64,000 nt of DNA, from contig NZ_RKMF01000001.1 in the NCBI RefSeq assembly GCF_003797835.1, forward strand, positions 248,001 through 312,000. Reading direction: 5' to 3'. The notes under the pieces are model-generated. The model worked only from the letters and a program-made list of their open reading frames with translations, was not told the DNA's origin and did not search any database. This stretch comes from Kocuria soli. GTDB taxonomy: Bacteria > Actinomycetota > Actinomycetes > Actinomycetales > Micrococcaceae. Of this stretch, positions 17,839 through 26,977 are shown one piece after another. The position numbers and the translations under genes are program-made. Numbering within the stretch: the first letter of the stretch is position 1; every line of letters starts with the position of its first letter.

Positions 17839-19380
17839 ATGGCAGACGCACCCGATCCGACCGCACGAGTCCGGACCCCGGAACCCAGCGGCACCCAGTT
17901 GCCCCGCACGGCGCAGGACGCCCAGTTGAAGGCCCACATGAAGGGCCGCCACCTGGTGATGATGAGCCTGGGCTCCGCCATCGGCGCGGGGTTGTTCGTG
18001 GGTTCCGGTGTGGGCATCCAGGCCGCGGGACCTGCGGTTTTGATCTCCTACGCGATCGCCGGGGTCATGATCGTGCTGATCATGCGCATGCTGGGGGAAA
18101 TGGTGGCCGACCGGCCGACCTCCGGCGCGTTTTCCGTGTACGCGGGGCGGGCCATGGGACCCGCCACGGGATTCGCCGTCGGCTGGTTGTGGTGGGTGCA
18201 GCTCATCATCGTGATCGCCGCCGAGGCCACCGCAGCCGCCCAGATCCTCTCGGCCACCTGGCCGATCGCCCCACAGTGGGTCCTGGCGCTGATCTTCATG
18301 TGTGTCTTCACGGCCATCAACCTGAGCGGCGTCGGACGTTTCGGTGAATTCGAGTTCTGGTTCTCACTCCTGAAGGTCGTGGCCGTACTCGCCTTCCTGG
18401 TGATCGGCGTGCTGTTCATCGCAGATCTCCTGCCCACGGCCTCCCCCGGGACGACCAATCTGACCGAGCACGGCGGGTTCATGCCCCAGGGCATCGGTGG
18501 CGTGGCTGCGGGCCTGCTGATCGTGGCCTTCGCCTTCGGAGGCATCGAAATCGTGGCGGTCGCCGCTGCGGAGACCGAGGACCCTCAACGCAACGTGGGT
18601 CGGGCCATCCGAACGATCATGTGGCGCATCCTGGTCTTCTACATGGGCTCCGTGCTGATCATGGTCCTCGCCATGCCCTGGAACTCGGAGGACCTGGGCG
18701 CCTCACCGTTCGTGGCGGTGCTGCAGACCGCCGGCCTGCCCGCCGTCGCGACCACCATGGCCGTCGTCGTCACCGTGGCCCTCCTGTCCTCCCTGAACGC
18801 AAATCTCTACGGCGCATCGCGCATGATCTACTCCCTGTCTCACCGCGAGTTGGCCCCGGCCGGGCTGCAGAGCACGAACAAGCACGGAGTCCCGGTGGCG
18901 GCGGTGCTGGCCTCCGTGGCCTTCGGCTTCGTGACCGTGGCCCTGAACTACCTGTGGGCCGAGGAGATCCTGGGCATCCTCATCAACATCGTCGGTTCCA
19001 CCCTGATCTTCATCTGGACCACGACGATCCTTTCGCACCTGATCCTGCGCCGTCAGGCGGAGCGCAAAGGCCGCGAACTCACGCTCAAGGCCTGGGGATA
19101 CCCGTGGCTGTCCGTGCTGACCCTGATCGCCATGGCGGCGGTCATCGTCCTGGGCATGACCATGCCGGAGGTGCGCCAGCAGATCCTGCTGACCGGCGCC
19201 TTGTTCGCGATTCTGTGGGTCATCGGCGCCATCCTTGCGCGGCGACGCGGTGTGGTGCGCTTCCGTTCTCCCGAGGAGGTCGACGCCGGGGCCACCGGGC
19301 GCACACGCGCGAATCCGGTGGTCCAGCCGGGCACAGAAGATTCAGACGCCACGCGTCCCACGCGATCCACCGGCGACTGA
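17839..19380 (+). CDS. Amino acid permease, APC superfamily
   Basis: A 513-aa transporter with about twelve helices. MMSLGSAIGAGLFVGSG at the start of helix 1 and the GEM motif before GAFSVYAGRAMGP are the substrate-site features of the amino-acid transporter (AAT) subfamily, which includes GabP, AnsP, AroP and ProY. It is probably a proton-coupled importer; specificity is unknown. The start is ATG 17839 after CGGAGG. The soluble N-terminal ~35 and C-terminal ~45 residues are cytoplasmic. Neither flanking gene indicates the substrate. Confidence 0.88.
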   Translation: MADAPDPTARVRTPEPSGTQLPRTAQDAQLKAHMKGRHLVMMSLGSAIGAGLFVGSGVGIQAAGPAVLISYAIAGVMIVLIMRMLGEMVADRPTSGAFSVYAGRAMGPATGFAVGWLWWVQLIIVIAAEATAAAQILSATWPIAPQWVLALIFMCVFTAINLSGVGRFGEFEFWFSLLKVVAVLAFLVIGVLFIADLLPTASPGTTNLTEHGGFMPQGIGGVAAGLLIVAFAFGGIEIVAVAAAETEDPQRNVGRAIRTIMWRILVFYMGSVLIMVLAMPWNSEDLGASPFVAVLQTAGLPAVATTMAVVVTVALLSSLNANLYGASRMIYSLSHRELAPAGLQSTNKHGVPVAAVLASVAFGFVTVALNYLWAEEILGILINIVGSTLIFIWTTTILSHLILRRQAERKGRELTLKAWGYPWLSVLTLIAMAAVIVLGMTMPEVRQQILLTGALFAILWVIGAILARRRGVVRFRSPEEVDAGATGRTRANPVVQPGTEDSDATRPTRSTGD

Positions 19381-19470
19381 CCGGCCGCACCGTCGCCCCG
19401 CCTCGTGACGCAGGACGTCCCCGACGTTTTGGCGTCCACGGTGGTCGTCGTGCCAAGATGTGACGCGTAA

Positions 19471-19570
19471 CCATCCAGAGCGACCGAGAGACCTGGCTCG
19501 TCGACGTCGCAGCAACCCCGGTTGGCAGCTCACGCAGCGCAACCCCCGGTGCTCCCGCCAGGACCGATGG
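19471..19570 (+). promoter_or_regulatory. SAM riboswitch (S-box clan) before core-MetE-like gene
   Basis: The stretch folds as a SAM-I-type aptamer. P1 is CCATC (19471-19475) with GATGG (19566-19570), and P2 is GCGAC with GTCGC. The CAGAG, GAGAGA and GCAACC core strings and GGTGCTCC are in the expected order. CCTGGC (19492-19497) can pair with GCCAGG (19557-19562) as the pseudoknot. A closely similar copy lies at 57582-57670. AAAGGA follows P1 directly, so ligand-stabilised P1 could hide the ribosome-binding site: translational control is inferred. SAM-I versus the related SAM-I/IV variant needs a covariance-model search. Confidence 0.85.
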
Positions 19571-19589
19571 AAAGGACGTGTCTTCGCGC

Positions 19590-20798
19590 ATGCTGAATTC
19601 TGACCGGATCCGTACCACCCACGTGGGCTCCCTGCCCCGCACCCCGGAACTCCTGTCCGCCAACGAGGCCTTCCAGGACGGCAAGATCTCCTGGGACGAG
19701 CTGGTGGCCACCATGCAGCGCGGCGTCGTGGACATCGTGGCCAAACAGCGCGAGCTGGGCATCGACGTGGTCAACGACGGCGAGTACGGCCACACCATGT
19801 CCTCCTCCGTGGACTACGGGGCGTGGTGGAACTACTCCTTCTCGCGCCTCGGCGGACTGACCCCGTCGGACGAGGACCGGTGGGCGGACACGGAACAGCG
19901 CCGCTCCTCTCCCGGCAACATCGTGCTGACCACCTTCTCCGACCGGCGGGACCGCGAGCGCTTCCGCGAGGCCTACGAAGACCCGTCCTCGGGAATCCTC
20001 ACGGCCCGCAAATCCGTCAAGCAGCCCAAGATCACCGGGCCCCTGACCTACACGGGACAGGAGGCCGTGGCCGCGGACATCGCGAACCTCAAGGCCGCGA
20101 TGGAACAGACCGGGGCCACCGAGGGCTTCGTCGCCGCGCTCTCGCCCGGGTCCTGCGCCCGCGTGACCAACGAGTACTACAAGACCGACGAGGAACTGGT
20201 CTACGCCTGCGCCGACGCCATGCGTGAGGAGTACAAGGCGATCACGGACGCAGGGCTGATCGTACAGATCGACGACCCCTCCATCGCCGAGTCCTGGGAC
20301 CAGATCAACCCCGAGCCCTCGGTCGAGGACTACCTGGGTTTCATCCAACTGCGGATCGAAGCCCTGAACCACGCTCTGGAAGGCCTCCCGCCTGAGCAGG
20401 TCCGGTTCCACCTCTGCTGGGGCTCCTGGCACGGTCCGCACACCACGGATCTGGAGCTCAAGCACCTGATCAAGCCGCTGCTGTCCATCAACGCGGGCGG
20501 CTACTCCTTCGAGGCCGCCAACGTCCGCCACGCCCACGAGTGGAAGCTGTGGAAGGACGCGGGTCTGCCGGAGGACAAGGTCATCATCCCCGGCGTGGTC
20601 TCACATTCGACCAACGTGGTGGAGCACCCGGAACTGGTCGCGGACCGGATCGAGAACTTCGCCTCCGCCGTGGGGCGAGAGCGCGTGATTGCCTCGACCG
20701 ACTGTGGACTGGGCGGACGCCTGCACCCGCAGATCGCCCTGGCCAAGCTCGAGTCCCTGACCGCCGGTGCCGCCCTGGCCACCGATCGACTGTTCTGA
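19590..20798 (+). CDS. Core-MetE-like methyltransferase (UROD/MetE C-terminal domain family)
   Basis: A protein of about 402 aa homologous to only the C-terminal catalytic half of cobalamin-independent methionine synthase. The zinc ligands of MetE are recognisable: His and Cys in RFHLCWGSWHGPHTT, Glu in FEAANVRH and Cys in STDCGLGG. The folate-binding N-terminal half is absent, so the methyl donor may differ from methyl-folate-polyglutamate. The upstream SAM riboswitch supports a role in methionine supply or methyl transfer to a thiol. ATG 19590 is preferred by alignment with the next gene; GTG 19578 is also in frame but only one base after AAAGGA. Confidence 0.8.
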   Translation: MLNSDRIRTTHVGSLPRTPELLSANEAFQDGKISWDELVATMQRGVVDIVAKQRELGIDVVNDGEYGHTMSSSVDYGAWWNYSFSRLGGLTPSDEDRWADTEQRRSSPGNIVLTTFSDRRDRERFREAYEDPSSGILTARKSVKQPKITGPLTYTGQEAVAADIANLKAAMEQTGATEGFVAALSPGSCARVTNEYYKTDEELVYACADAMREEYKAITDAGLIVQIDDPSIAESWDQINPEPSVEDYLGFIQLRIEALNHALEGLPPEQVRFHLCWGSWHGPHTTDLELKHLIKPLLSINAGGYSFEAANVRHAHEWKLWKDAGLPEDKVIIPGVVSHSTNVVEHPELVADRIENFASAVGRERVIASTDCGLGGRLHPQIALAKLESLTAGAALATDRLF

Positions 20799-20808
20799 GG
20801 GGGCAGCC

Positions 20809-22003
20809 GTGCAGCGTTCCGAGAACCACATCCTGACCACTCACGCGGGCTCCCTGCCGCGCACCCGCGACCTGATCGAGGCCGCCCGTGCCCGCGTGGC
20901 GGGTGAGGACTACGACCGGCTCCTGTCCACCGCGGTGGACGACGTGGTGACACAGCAGCGCACCACCGGCATCGACGTCGTCAACGACGGCGAATACGGC
21001 CACGCGATGGCCGAGGACGTCGACTACGGCGCCTGGTGGCACTACATCTTCGCCCGTCTGGACGGACTGGCCCCGGGCGAGCGCACGCTGGCCGACCAGC
21101 CCGTCCAGCGGTCGGCACCCGGGGACGTTCGCCTCACGAGTTTCGGCGACCGCCGGGACTGGGGGGAAGTTCGCGGAGGCCTACCAGGATCCGTCGTCGG
21201 GGATCTTCACGGGCAAACCCGCACCGTTCCCGGTTTTCAGCGGCCCGATCAGTTATGTCGGCCAGGAGGCCGTGGCGCGTGACATCGCGAATCTGAAGGC
21301 CGCGATGGCCAAGACCGGGGCGCAGGAGGGGTATCTTGCCGCGCTGTCCCCCGGGTCTTGCGCTCGACTCGAGGACACCTATTACGGCAACGAGGACGAC
21401 GTCCTGGCAGCGTGCACCGAGGCCATGCGCCAGGAATACAAGGCCATCACGGACGCGGGGCTGATCGTGCAGATCGACGACCCGTCGATCGCCGAGAACT
21501 GGGACCAGATCAACCCCGAGCCCTCGGTCGAGGACTACCTTGCCTTCACACGGCGGCGCGTGGACGCGATCAATGCCGCGTTGGACGGCATTCCGCCCGA
21601 GCAGGTCCGTTTCCACCTGTGCTGGGGATCGTGGCACGGCCCGCACACCACGGACATCGAGTTCCGCCACATCGCTGAACTCATGCTCGAGATCAACGCG
21701 GGGGCCTACTCCTTCGAGGCCGCCAACGTGCGTCACGAACACGAATGGAAGATCTGGCAGGAGGTGGCCCTGCCCGCCGACAAGGTGATCATCCCCGGCG
21801 TGGTGTCGCACGCGACCAACGTGGTGGAACACCCTGAGCTGGTGGCCGAACGGATCGAACGCTTCGCCTCCGTGGTCGGCCCCGAACGGGTCATCGCCTC
21901 GACCGACTGCGGACTGGGCGGACGCGTCCACCCGCAGATCGCTCAGGCCAAGCTCGAAACCCTCGCGGAAGGTGCACGCATCGCCTCCGAACGTCTCTTC
22001 TGA
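20809..22003 (+). pseudogene. Second core-MetE-like gene, interrupted by a +1 frameshift
   Basis: A tandem paralogue of the preceding gene, starting ten bases after it. The frame from GTG 20809 encodes a normal N-terminal half (TTHAGSLPRT, GIDVVNDGEYGH). At the run of six G (21161-21166) it leaves the family sequence; removing one G restores WGKFAEAYQDPSSGIFTGK and the downstream frame, which runs intact to 22003 with HLCWGSWHGPHTT and STDCGLGG. Total length is three times 398 plus one base. No other lesion is seen, so this is a very recent mutation, a homopolymer sequencing error or a switchable/slippery site. Confidence 0.85.
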
Positions 22004-22022
22004 GCGGTCGAACTCACGGCGC

Positions 22023-22069
22023 ACGACGACGGCGGCCCTCCCCTCGGCGGGGAGGGCCGCCGTCGTCGT
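22023..22069. terminator. 21-bp perfect hairpin after the MetE-like pair
   Basis: The arms 22023-22043 and 22049-22069 are perfect complements with a five-base loop, 19 bases after the second gene's stop. It separates the methionine unit from the MHS transporter gene. Confidence 0.8.
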
Positions 22070-22141
22070 CGCGATGCTCAGGCCGTGACCGGCGATTATG
22101 TAGTTCGCTAAAGAGAATCGTATCTGATTGCCCGAAAACTG

Positions 22142-22171
22142 GTGACACGGCTCACATACTGCCCCTAGTAT
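22142..22171 (+). promoter_or_regulatory. Possible promoter of the MHS transporter gene
   Basis: GTGACA (22142-22147) and TAGTAT (22166-22171) are 18 bases apart, a good sigma70-type match, and the operator-like 19-mer begins six bases downstream of the -10 box, over the expected transcription start. Confidence 0.5.
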
Positions 22172-22176
22172 GCGTA

Positions 22177-22195
22177 ACTACCGACCAATCGGTAA
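22177..22195 (-). promoter_or_regulatory. PaaR-type operator candidate upstream of the MHS transporter
   Basis: Read on the minus strand the site is TTACCGATTGGTCGGTAGT. It matches the other four sites of the family (23906, 32099, 38275, 38374), which share the core ACCGAWCGGTCRGTAAT with a few changes. It contains the exact inverted repeat TACCGA/TCGGTA. It lies 45 bases before the start codon, just downstream of a -10 box, as expected for a TetR-type repressor site. Confidence 0.6.
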
Positions 22196-22239
22196 GTAAA
22201 TCAGGGCGACCACGTCCCCGACCCTCACGGGAGACTTCC

Positions 22240-23682
22240 ATGAGTGCAAACACCGCCACGGCCACGCAGGGCCATGAGATGACTCGCGAGGAGAAGAAGG
22301 TCCTCGCGGGCACGCTCGTCGGCACCACCATCGAGTGGTACGACTTCTTCATCTACGCGCAGGCAGCCGGCTTCATCCTGGCCACCCACTTCTTCAACCC
22401 GCTGGGCGAAGACAGCGCGGCACTGGCCCAGGTCGTGTCCTGGGCTTCACTGGGCATCAGCTTCCTGTTCCGACCCCTCGGTGCCATTGCCGCCGGTCAC
22501 GTCGGAGACAAGTTCGGCCGCAAAGTGGTCCTGGTCCTCACCCTGGTTGGAATGGGTGGCGCCACAACATTGATCGGCCTGCTCCCCACCTATGCCACGA
22601 TCGGCATCTGGGCGCCGATCATCCTGGTGGTACTGCGCATCCTGCAGGGCTTTTCTGCCGGCGGTGAATGGGGCGGCGCGGCCCTCATGTCCGTGGAACA
22701 CGCACCGAACCACAAGCGCGGCCTGTTCGGCGCCTACCCCCAGATCGGTGTGCCGCTGGGCATGCTGCTGGCCACGGCGTTCATGTTCGTGATGACTTCC
22801 GCCCTGACCCCGGAACAGTTCGAGTCCTGGGGCTGGCGCGTGCCGTTCCTGTCCTCCGTGATCCTGATCGTGGTCGGCTATCTCATCCGCATGACCGTGG
22901 ACGAGTCCCCGGTGTTCAAGGAGATGCAGCTGCGCCAGACCGAGTCCTCGGCTCCGCTGGGGCAGCTCATGAAGAACAACAAGCGCGAGGTCCTGCTCGC
23001 GGCCCTGATCTTCGCGGGCAACAACGCCGTCGGGTACATGGTGATCGCCTTCTTCGCCTCCTACGGCGCCAAGGTCCTCGACATGCCGCGCACGGACACC
23101 CTGATCGCCTCCTTGATCGGCGGTCTCGGCTGGTTGATCTTCACGATGTTCGGCGGCTGGATCTCTGACCGCATCGGACGGCGCCTGACGTTCCAGATCG
23201 GCTACGTCCTGCTGATCCTGTGGTCCATCCCCATGTGGTTCCTGCTGAACACGGCATCCCTGCCGCTGTTCGCGGCCGCGATCTTCCTGCTGACCGTAGG
23301 CCTCGGTCCCTCGTACGGCCCGCAGTCCGCGATGTACGCCGAGATGTTCCCGGCCCGCGTGCGGTACTCCGGGGTGTCGATCGGCTACGCCTTCGGCTCC
23401 ATCATCGGTGGCGCCTTCGCCCCGATGATCGCCCAGCTGATCCTCAACAGGACCGGCCAGGGTTGGATGATCGGCATCTACATGGCCGCCATCAGCCTGC
23501 TCTCGCTGATCGCGGTGTCCTTCGTTCGCAAGTCCGACCAGGGTCGCGACCTGCACGTGGAAGAGGTGCACCAGGAGTACCTTTCGGAGCACCCGGAGTT
23601 CGTGGAGCAGAACCCGACCGCGGCCCACATGATCCTGGACGAAGGAGCTGCCCGGGGGCCCGCCAGCGGCCGCAAGCACTGA
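22240..23682 (+). CDS. MHS-family MFS transporter, possibly aromatic-acid uptake
   Basis: A 480-aa major facilitator of the metabolite:H+ symporter family, twelve helices. GTTIEWYDFFIYAQAAGF in helix 1, DKFGRKVVL after helix 2, and RILQGFSAGGEWGGAALM in helix 4 are hallmark MHS segments. Members carry proline/betaine, shikimate, alpha-ketoglutarate and aromatic acids. The operator-like motif upstream, shared with the paa genes, makes uptake of phenylacetate or a related acid the best inference. ATG 22240 follows GGGAG. The C-terminal ~60 residues are soluble and acidic. Confidence 0.85.
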   Translation: MSANTATATQGHEMTREEKKVLAGTLVGTTIEWYDFFIYAQAAGFILATHFFNPLGEDSAALAQVVSWASLGISFLFRPLGAIAAGHVGDKFGRKVVLVLTLVGMGGATTLIGLLPTYATIGIWAPIILVVLRILQGFSAGGEWGGAALMSVEHAPNHKRGLFGAYPQIGVPLGMLLATAFMFVMTSALTPEQFESWGWRVPFLSSVILIVVGYLIRMTVDESPVFKEMQLRQTESSAPLGQLMKNNKREVLLAALIFAGNNAVGYMVIAFFASYGAKVLDMPRTDTLIASLIGGLGWLIFTMFGGWISDRIGRRLTFQIGYVLLILWSIPMWFLLNTASLPLFAAAIFLLTVGLGPSYGPQSAMYAEMFPARVRYSGVSIGYAFGSIIGGAFAPMIAQLILNRTGQGWMIGIYMAAISLLSLIAVSFVRKSDQGRDLHVEEVHQEYLSEHPEFVEQNPTAAHMILDEGAARGPASGRKH

Positions 23683-23719
23683 CGGGCCCGAACACCCGGA
23701 CGTCCTGATTCCTTGCCCC

Positions 23720-23769
23720 CGAGCGGGCGCGCGGTCACCGATCCCCCGATCGGCCCGCGCGCCCGCTCG
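23720..23769 (+). terminator. Nested hairpin after the MHS transporter
   Basis: An outer 15-bp perfect stem (23720-23734 with 23755-23769) encloses a second hairpin CCGATC/GATCGG with a CCCC loop. It lies 38 bases after the transporter stop and is followed by TCGTCGTTTG. Confidence 0.75.
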
Positions 23770-23905
23770 TCGTTTGCCCCCGTCACCCCCACCCCAGGAC
23801 GCCCAGCCCGCAGACCGCTGGGCCGGGGGCCAGTGGACTGCGGGGCCGACGTCGTCGAAAAGTGAATGCCCATTGACCGCGGGCGTGAGCCATGTCATGT
23901 TTATG

Positions 23906-23924
23906 TGAACGATCGGTCGGTAAT
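23906..23924 (+). promoter_or_regulatory. PaaR-type operator candidate upstream of paaJ
   Basis: The sequence is TGAACGATCGGTCGGTAAT. It differs from the site upstream of paaI (38275) at only two of 19 positions. A possible -35 box TTGACC (23873-23878) with a weak -10 near 23896 precedes it. It lies 44 bases before the GTG start of the thiolase gene. Confidence 0.6.
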
Positions 23925-23967
23925 TGTCCGCCGTCGAATCGTGTCAAGGCCACGTCAAGGAGGACCC

Positions 23968-25191
23968 GTGACCCAGATGCCCCAAGCTTTCCTCGTCGGA
24001 GGCGCCCGCACCCCCGTGGGCCGCTACGGAGGTGCTCTCTCGAGCGTCCGTCCGGACGACCTCGCCGCCCTGTGCATCCGCCGGGTGATCGAGGCCGCTG
24101 GGCTGGATCCCGCGGTCGTGGACGAGGTCATCCTGGGCAACGCCAACGGCGCCGGGGAGGAGAACCGCAACGTGGCCCGCATGGCGTGGCTGCTCAACGG
24201 CTACCCGGACACCGTCCCCGGCATCACCGTGAACCGGCTGTGCGCGTCAGGCATGTCCGCGATCACCATGGCTCAGCAGATGGTGGCCTCCGGCGCGGCC
24301 GAGGTCGTCGTCGCCGGTGGTGTGGAGTCCATGTCCCGCGCCCCCTGGGTACAGGCCAAGCCCACCACGGCCTTCGCCAAGCCCGGCGAGTCCTTCGACA
24401 CCTCGATCGGCTGGCGGTTCGTCAACCCCGCCTTTGCCGCCGGGGAGCTCAGCCGCGACGGGAAGATGACCTTCTCCATGCCCGAGACGGCCGAGGAGGT
24501 CGCCCGGGTGGACAGCATCTCCCGCGAGGACTGCGACGCCTTCGCCGCCCAGTCCCACGAAAAGGCACTGGCCGCCATCCGGGCGGGCAAGTTCGACGCC
24601 GAGATCGTCCCCGTCACCGTGCGCGACCGCAAGGGCCGCGAGACCGTGGTCGACACTGACGAGGGCCCCCGCGAGGGATCCACCACGGAGGTCCTGGCCA
24701 AGCTGCATCCGGTCGTGGCCGGAGGTTCTGTGGTCACCGCCGGCAACTCCTCCTCACTCAACGACGGCGCATCGGCCGTCATCGTGGCCTCCGAGGCCGC
24801 GGTCGAGAAGTACGCGCTGCACGCCCGGGCGCGCGTCGTCCTGGGCGCTTCCGCGGGTCTTGCCCCCGAGATCATGGGACTGGGCCCCGTTCCCGCGTCC
24901 CAGAAGGCGCTCGAGCGTGCCGGGTGGACCGTGGAGGACCTGGGCGCGGTTGAGCTCAACGAGGCCTTCGCCACCCAGTCGCTGGGCTCCATGCGACGGC
25001 TGGGCCTGGACCCGGAGATCGTCAACCGCTGGGGCGGTGCCATCGCCCTGGGTCACCCGCTCGGATCCTCCGGATCGCGCATCGCGATCACGCTGCTCAA
25101 CCGCATGGAGGACGAAAACGTCTCCCGCGGTCTGGCCACCATGTGCATCGGCGTGGGACAGGGTGCCGCCCTGTTGCTGGAGAGGGTGTGA
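23968..25191 (+). CDS. paaJ: Thiolase, probable 3-oxoadipyl-CoA/3-oxo-5,6-dehydrosuberyl-CoA thiolase
   Basis: A 407-aa thiolase with all catalytic residues: Cys92 in NRLCASGM, His363 in GHPLGSSGSR and Cys393 in CIGVGQGAA. In the phenylacetate pathway such an enzyme cleaves 3-oxo-5,6-dehydrosuberyl-CoA and later 3-oxoadipyl-CoA to succinyl-CoA and acetyl-CoA. The start is GTG 23968 with AAGGAGG upstream. It heads a three-gene operon with an enoyl-CoA hydratase (4-base gap) and a 3-hydroxyacyl-CoA dehydrogenase. Motifs alone do not exclude pcaF or a general thiolase; operon and operator context favour paaJ. Confidence 0.82.
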   Translation: MTQMPQAFLVGGARTPVGRYGGALSSVRPDDLAALCIRRVIEAAGLDPAVVDEVILGNANGAGEENRNVARMAWLLNGYPDTVPGITVNRLCASGMSAITMAQQMVASGAAEVVVAGGVESMSRAPWVQAKPTTAFAKPGESFDTSIGWRFVNPAFAAGELSRDGKMTFSMPETAEEVARVDSISREDCDAFAAQSHEKALAAIRAGKFDAEIVPVTVRDRKGRETVVDTDEGPREGSTTEVLAKLHPVVAGGSVVTAGNSSSLNDGASAVIVASEAAVEKYALHARARVVLGASAGLAPEIMGLGPVPASQKALERAGWTVEDLGAVELNEAFATQSLGSMRRLGLDPEIVNRWGGAIALGHPLGSSGSRIAITLLNRMEDENVSRGLATMCIGVGQGAALLLERV

Positions 25192-25195
25192 TCGC

Positions 25196-25975
25196 GTGAG
25201 CACCGAGTTCACCGAGCAGGCCGGGGCTTTCGAAGCGTTGACCGTCACCCCCGGTCAGGACCGGCTGAAGGTTCAGCTCAACCGGCCGGAGGTCCGCAAC
25301 GCGATCGACGCGACCATGGTCGAGGAGCTGCACGCCGTGTGTGCCCACCTCGAGCGCGAGCCCAAGATCCTGATCCTGGCCGGGACTGAGGTCAACGGCA
25401 AGGGCGTCTTCGCCTCGGGCGCGGACATCGCGCAGCTGCGGGAACGACGACGCGCCGATGCCCTGCGCGGGGTCAACTCGCAGCTGTTCAACCGCATCGC
25501 CAAGTTGCCCATGCCGGTCATCGCCGCCCTGGACGGGTACGCGTTGGGCGGCGGGGCAGAACTGGCGTGGGCCGCGGACTTCCGCCTGGGTACGCCCGGG
25601 CTCAAGATCGGCCAGCCGGAGACCGGGCTGGGGATCATCGCCGCCGCCGGTGCGCTCTGGCGGATCAAGGAACTGGCCGGTGAGGCCGTGGCCAAGGAGA
25701 TCCTGCTGGCCGGACGCATCCTCTCGGCCGAGGAGTCCCTGACCGCCGGCCTGATCTCCGAGATCCACGAACCCGCCGAGCTCGACGCCGCCGCGGACGC
25801 CCTGGCCGATCGGATCGGCAAGCAGGACCCGCTGGCGGTGCAGATCAGCAAGAAGGTCTTCCACATGCCGCGGGAGGCCCACCCCCACGTCGACGAACTG
25901 GCCCAGGCGATCCTCTTCGAATCCGAGGCCAAGTTCGATCGCATGCAGGCGTTCCTGGACCGTAAGAAGAAATAG
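25196..25975 (+). CDS. paaF: Enoyl-CoA hydratase, probable 2,3-dehydroadipyl-CoA hydratase
   Basis: A 259-aa crotonase-fold enzyme. The oxyanion-hole segments FASGADIAQL and DGYALGGGAELAWAADFRLG are present, and the catalytic-acid region reads IGQPETGLGIIAAAGALWRI with the hydratase-type glutamate. That separates it from the DSGG-type crotonase at 42532, which looks like the PaaG isomerase. It lies between paaJ and paaH, so hydration of 2,3-dehydroadipyl-CoA is the expected step. GTG 25196 is used; the longer frame inside paaJ is a shadow. Confidence 0.82.
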   Translation: MSTEFTEQAGAFEALTVTPGQDRLKVQLNRPEVRNAIDATMVEELHAVCAHLEREPKILILAGTEVNGKGVFASGADIAQLRERRRADALRGVNSQLFNRIAKLPMPVIAALDGYALGGGAELAWAADFRLGTPGLKIGQPETGLGIIAAAGALWRIKELAGEAVAKEILLAGRILSAEESLTAGLISEIHEPAELDAAADALADRIGKQDPLAVQISKKVFHMPREAHPHVDELAQAILFESEAKFDRMQAFLDRKKK

Positions 25976-25989
25976 CGAGGCAGACAGAC

Positions 25990-26853
25990 ATGACTGAACA
26001 TCACGAACGCACGGTTCCGGCCACCGTCGGAGTGCTCGGTGGCGGACGGATGGGCGCCGGTATCGCCCACGGCTTCCTGATCTCGGGGGCGCGGGTCGTC
26101 GTCGTCGAGGTCTCCGCGGAGGCCGCCGTGACTGCCAAGGAACGGATCGAGTCCGACCTGGCCAAGTCCCTGGAGCGGGGCAAGCTCGACGGCAACTTGG
26201 ACGAATGGGCCGAGCGTCTGACGGTGTCCGTGGACTACTCGGCCTTCCAGCCCTGCGAGCTGGTGGTCGAAGCCGTTCCGGAGCTGTGGGACCTCAAGGT
26301 CTCCAGCCTCAAGGCGATCGAGGAGAACATCGGGGAGTCGGCGTGGTTGGCATCGAACACGTCGTCGCTGTCCATCAACGGACTGGCCGGTGAGCTGCAG
26401 CGGCCCAAGCGCTTCTGCGGGCTGCACTTCTTCAACCCCGTGCCGGCTTCCAAGCTGGTCGAAGTCGTTCTGGGTGAGAAGACCTCCGAGGAACTCGCCG
26501 CCCTGGCGCTGACCTGGGTCCAGGGCCTGAACAAGACCCCGGTGACGGTCAACGACGCCCCGGGCTTCGCATCGTCCCGGTTGGGTGTGGCCATCGCGCT
26601 GGAGGCCATCCGCATGGTGGAGGACGGTGTGGCCTCCCCCGAGGACATCGACAACGCCATGGTCCTGGGCTACAAGTTCCCGGTGGGGCCGCTGGCGCTC
26701 ACCGACATCGTGGGACTGGACGTACGGCTCGGCATCGCCGAGTACCTGGCCTCCGAGCTGGGCGAGCGCTTCGAGCCGCCGCAGCTCATGCGGGACATGG
26801 TGGCCCGCGGTGAGCTGGGCCGGAAATCCGGAAAGGGCTTTTACAGCTACTGA
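25990..26853 (+). CDS. paaH: 3-hydroxyacyl-CoA dehydrogenase, probable 3-hydroxyadipyl-CoA dehydrogenase
   Basis: A 287-aa NAD-dependent dehydrogenase of the single-domain-pair HBDH type. The NAD motif GVLGGGRMGAGIAHG is at residues 13-27. The catalytic His lies in GLHFFNPVP with the partner Glu upstream in VVEAVPE, and NDAPGFASSRL starts the C-terminal dimer domain. It oxidises 3-hydroxyadipyl-CoA to 3-oxoadipyl-CoA for PaaJ. It is the last gene of the unit, followed by a long bidirectional hairpin. Confidence 0.85.
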   Translation: MTEHHERTVPATVGVLGGGRMGAGIAHGFLISGARVVVVEVSAEAAVTAKERIESDLAKSLERGKLDGNLDEWAERLTVSVDYSAFQPCELVVEAVPELWDLKVSSLKAIEENIGESAWLASNTSSLSINGLAGELQRPKRFCGLHFFNPVPASKLVEVVLGEKTSEELAALALTWVQGLNKTPVTVNDAPGFASSRLGVAIALEAIRMVEDGVASPEDIDNAMVLGYKFPVGPLALTDIVGLDVRLGIAEYLASELGERFEPPQLMRDMVARGELGRKSGKGFYSY

Positions 26854-26879
26854 CCTCCTACTCCCCCTCCCCTCTGCGC

Positions 26880-26935
26880 CGAGTTCGGGGTTGTTCCGCT
26901 TATTCGGTCGAATAGGCGGAACAACTCCGAACTCG
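26880..26935. terminator. 27-bp near-perfect hairpin between paaH and bkd E2
   Basis: The arms 26880-26906 and 26909-26935 pair over 27 positions with only two G-U-type or mismatch positions and a two-base loop. It lies between convergent stops 26 and 43 bases away. Confidence 0.8.
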
Positions 26936-26977
26936 ACGGTGATGGTGAGGCGGTGGCGGTAACGGGGGGCGGGGTTG

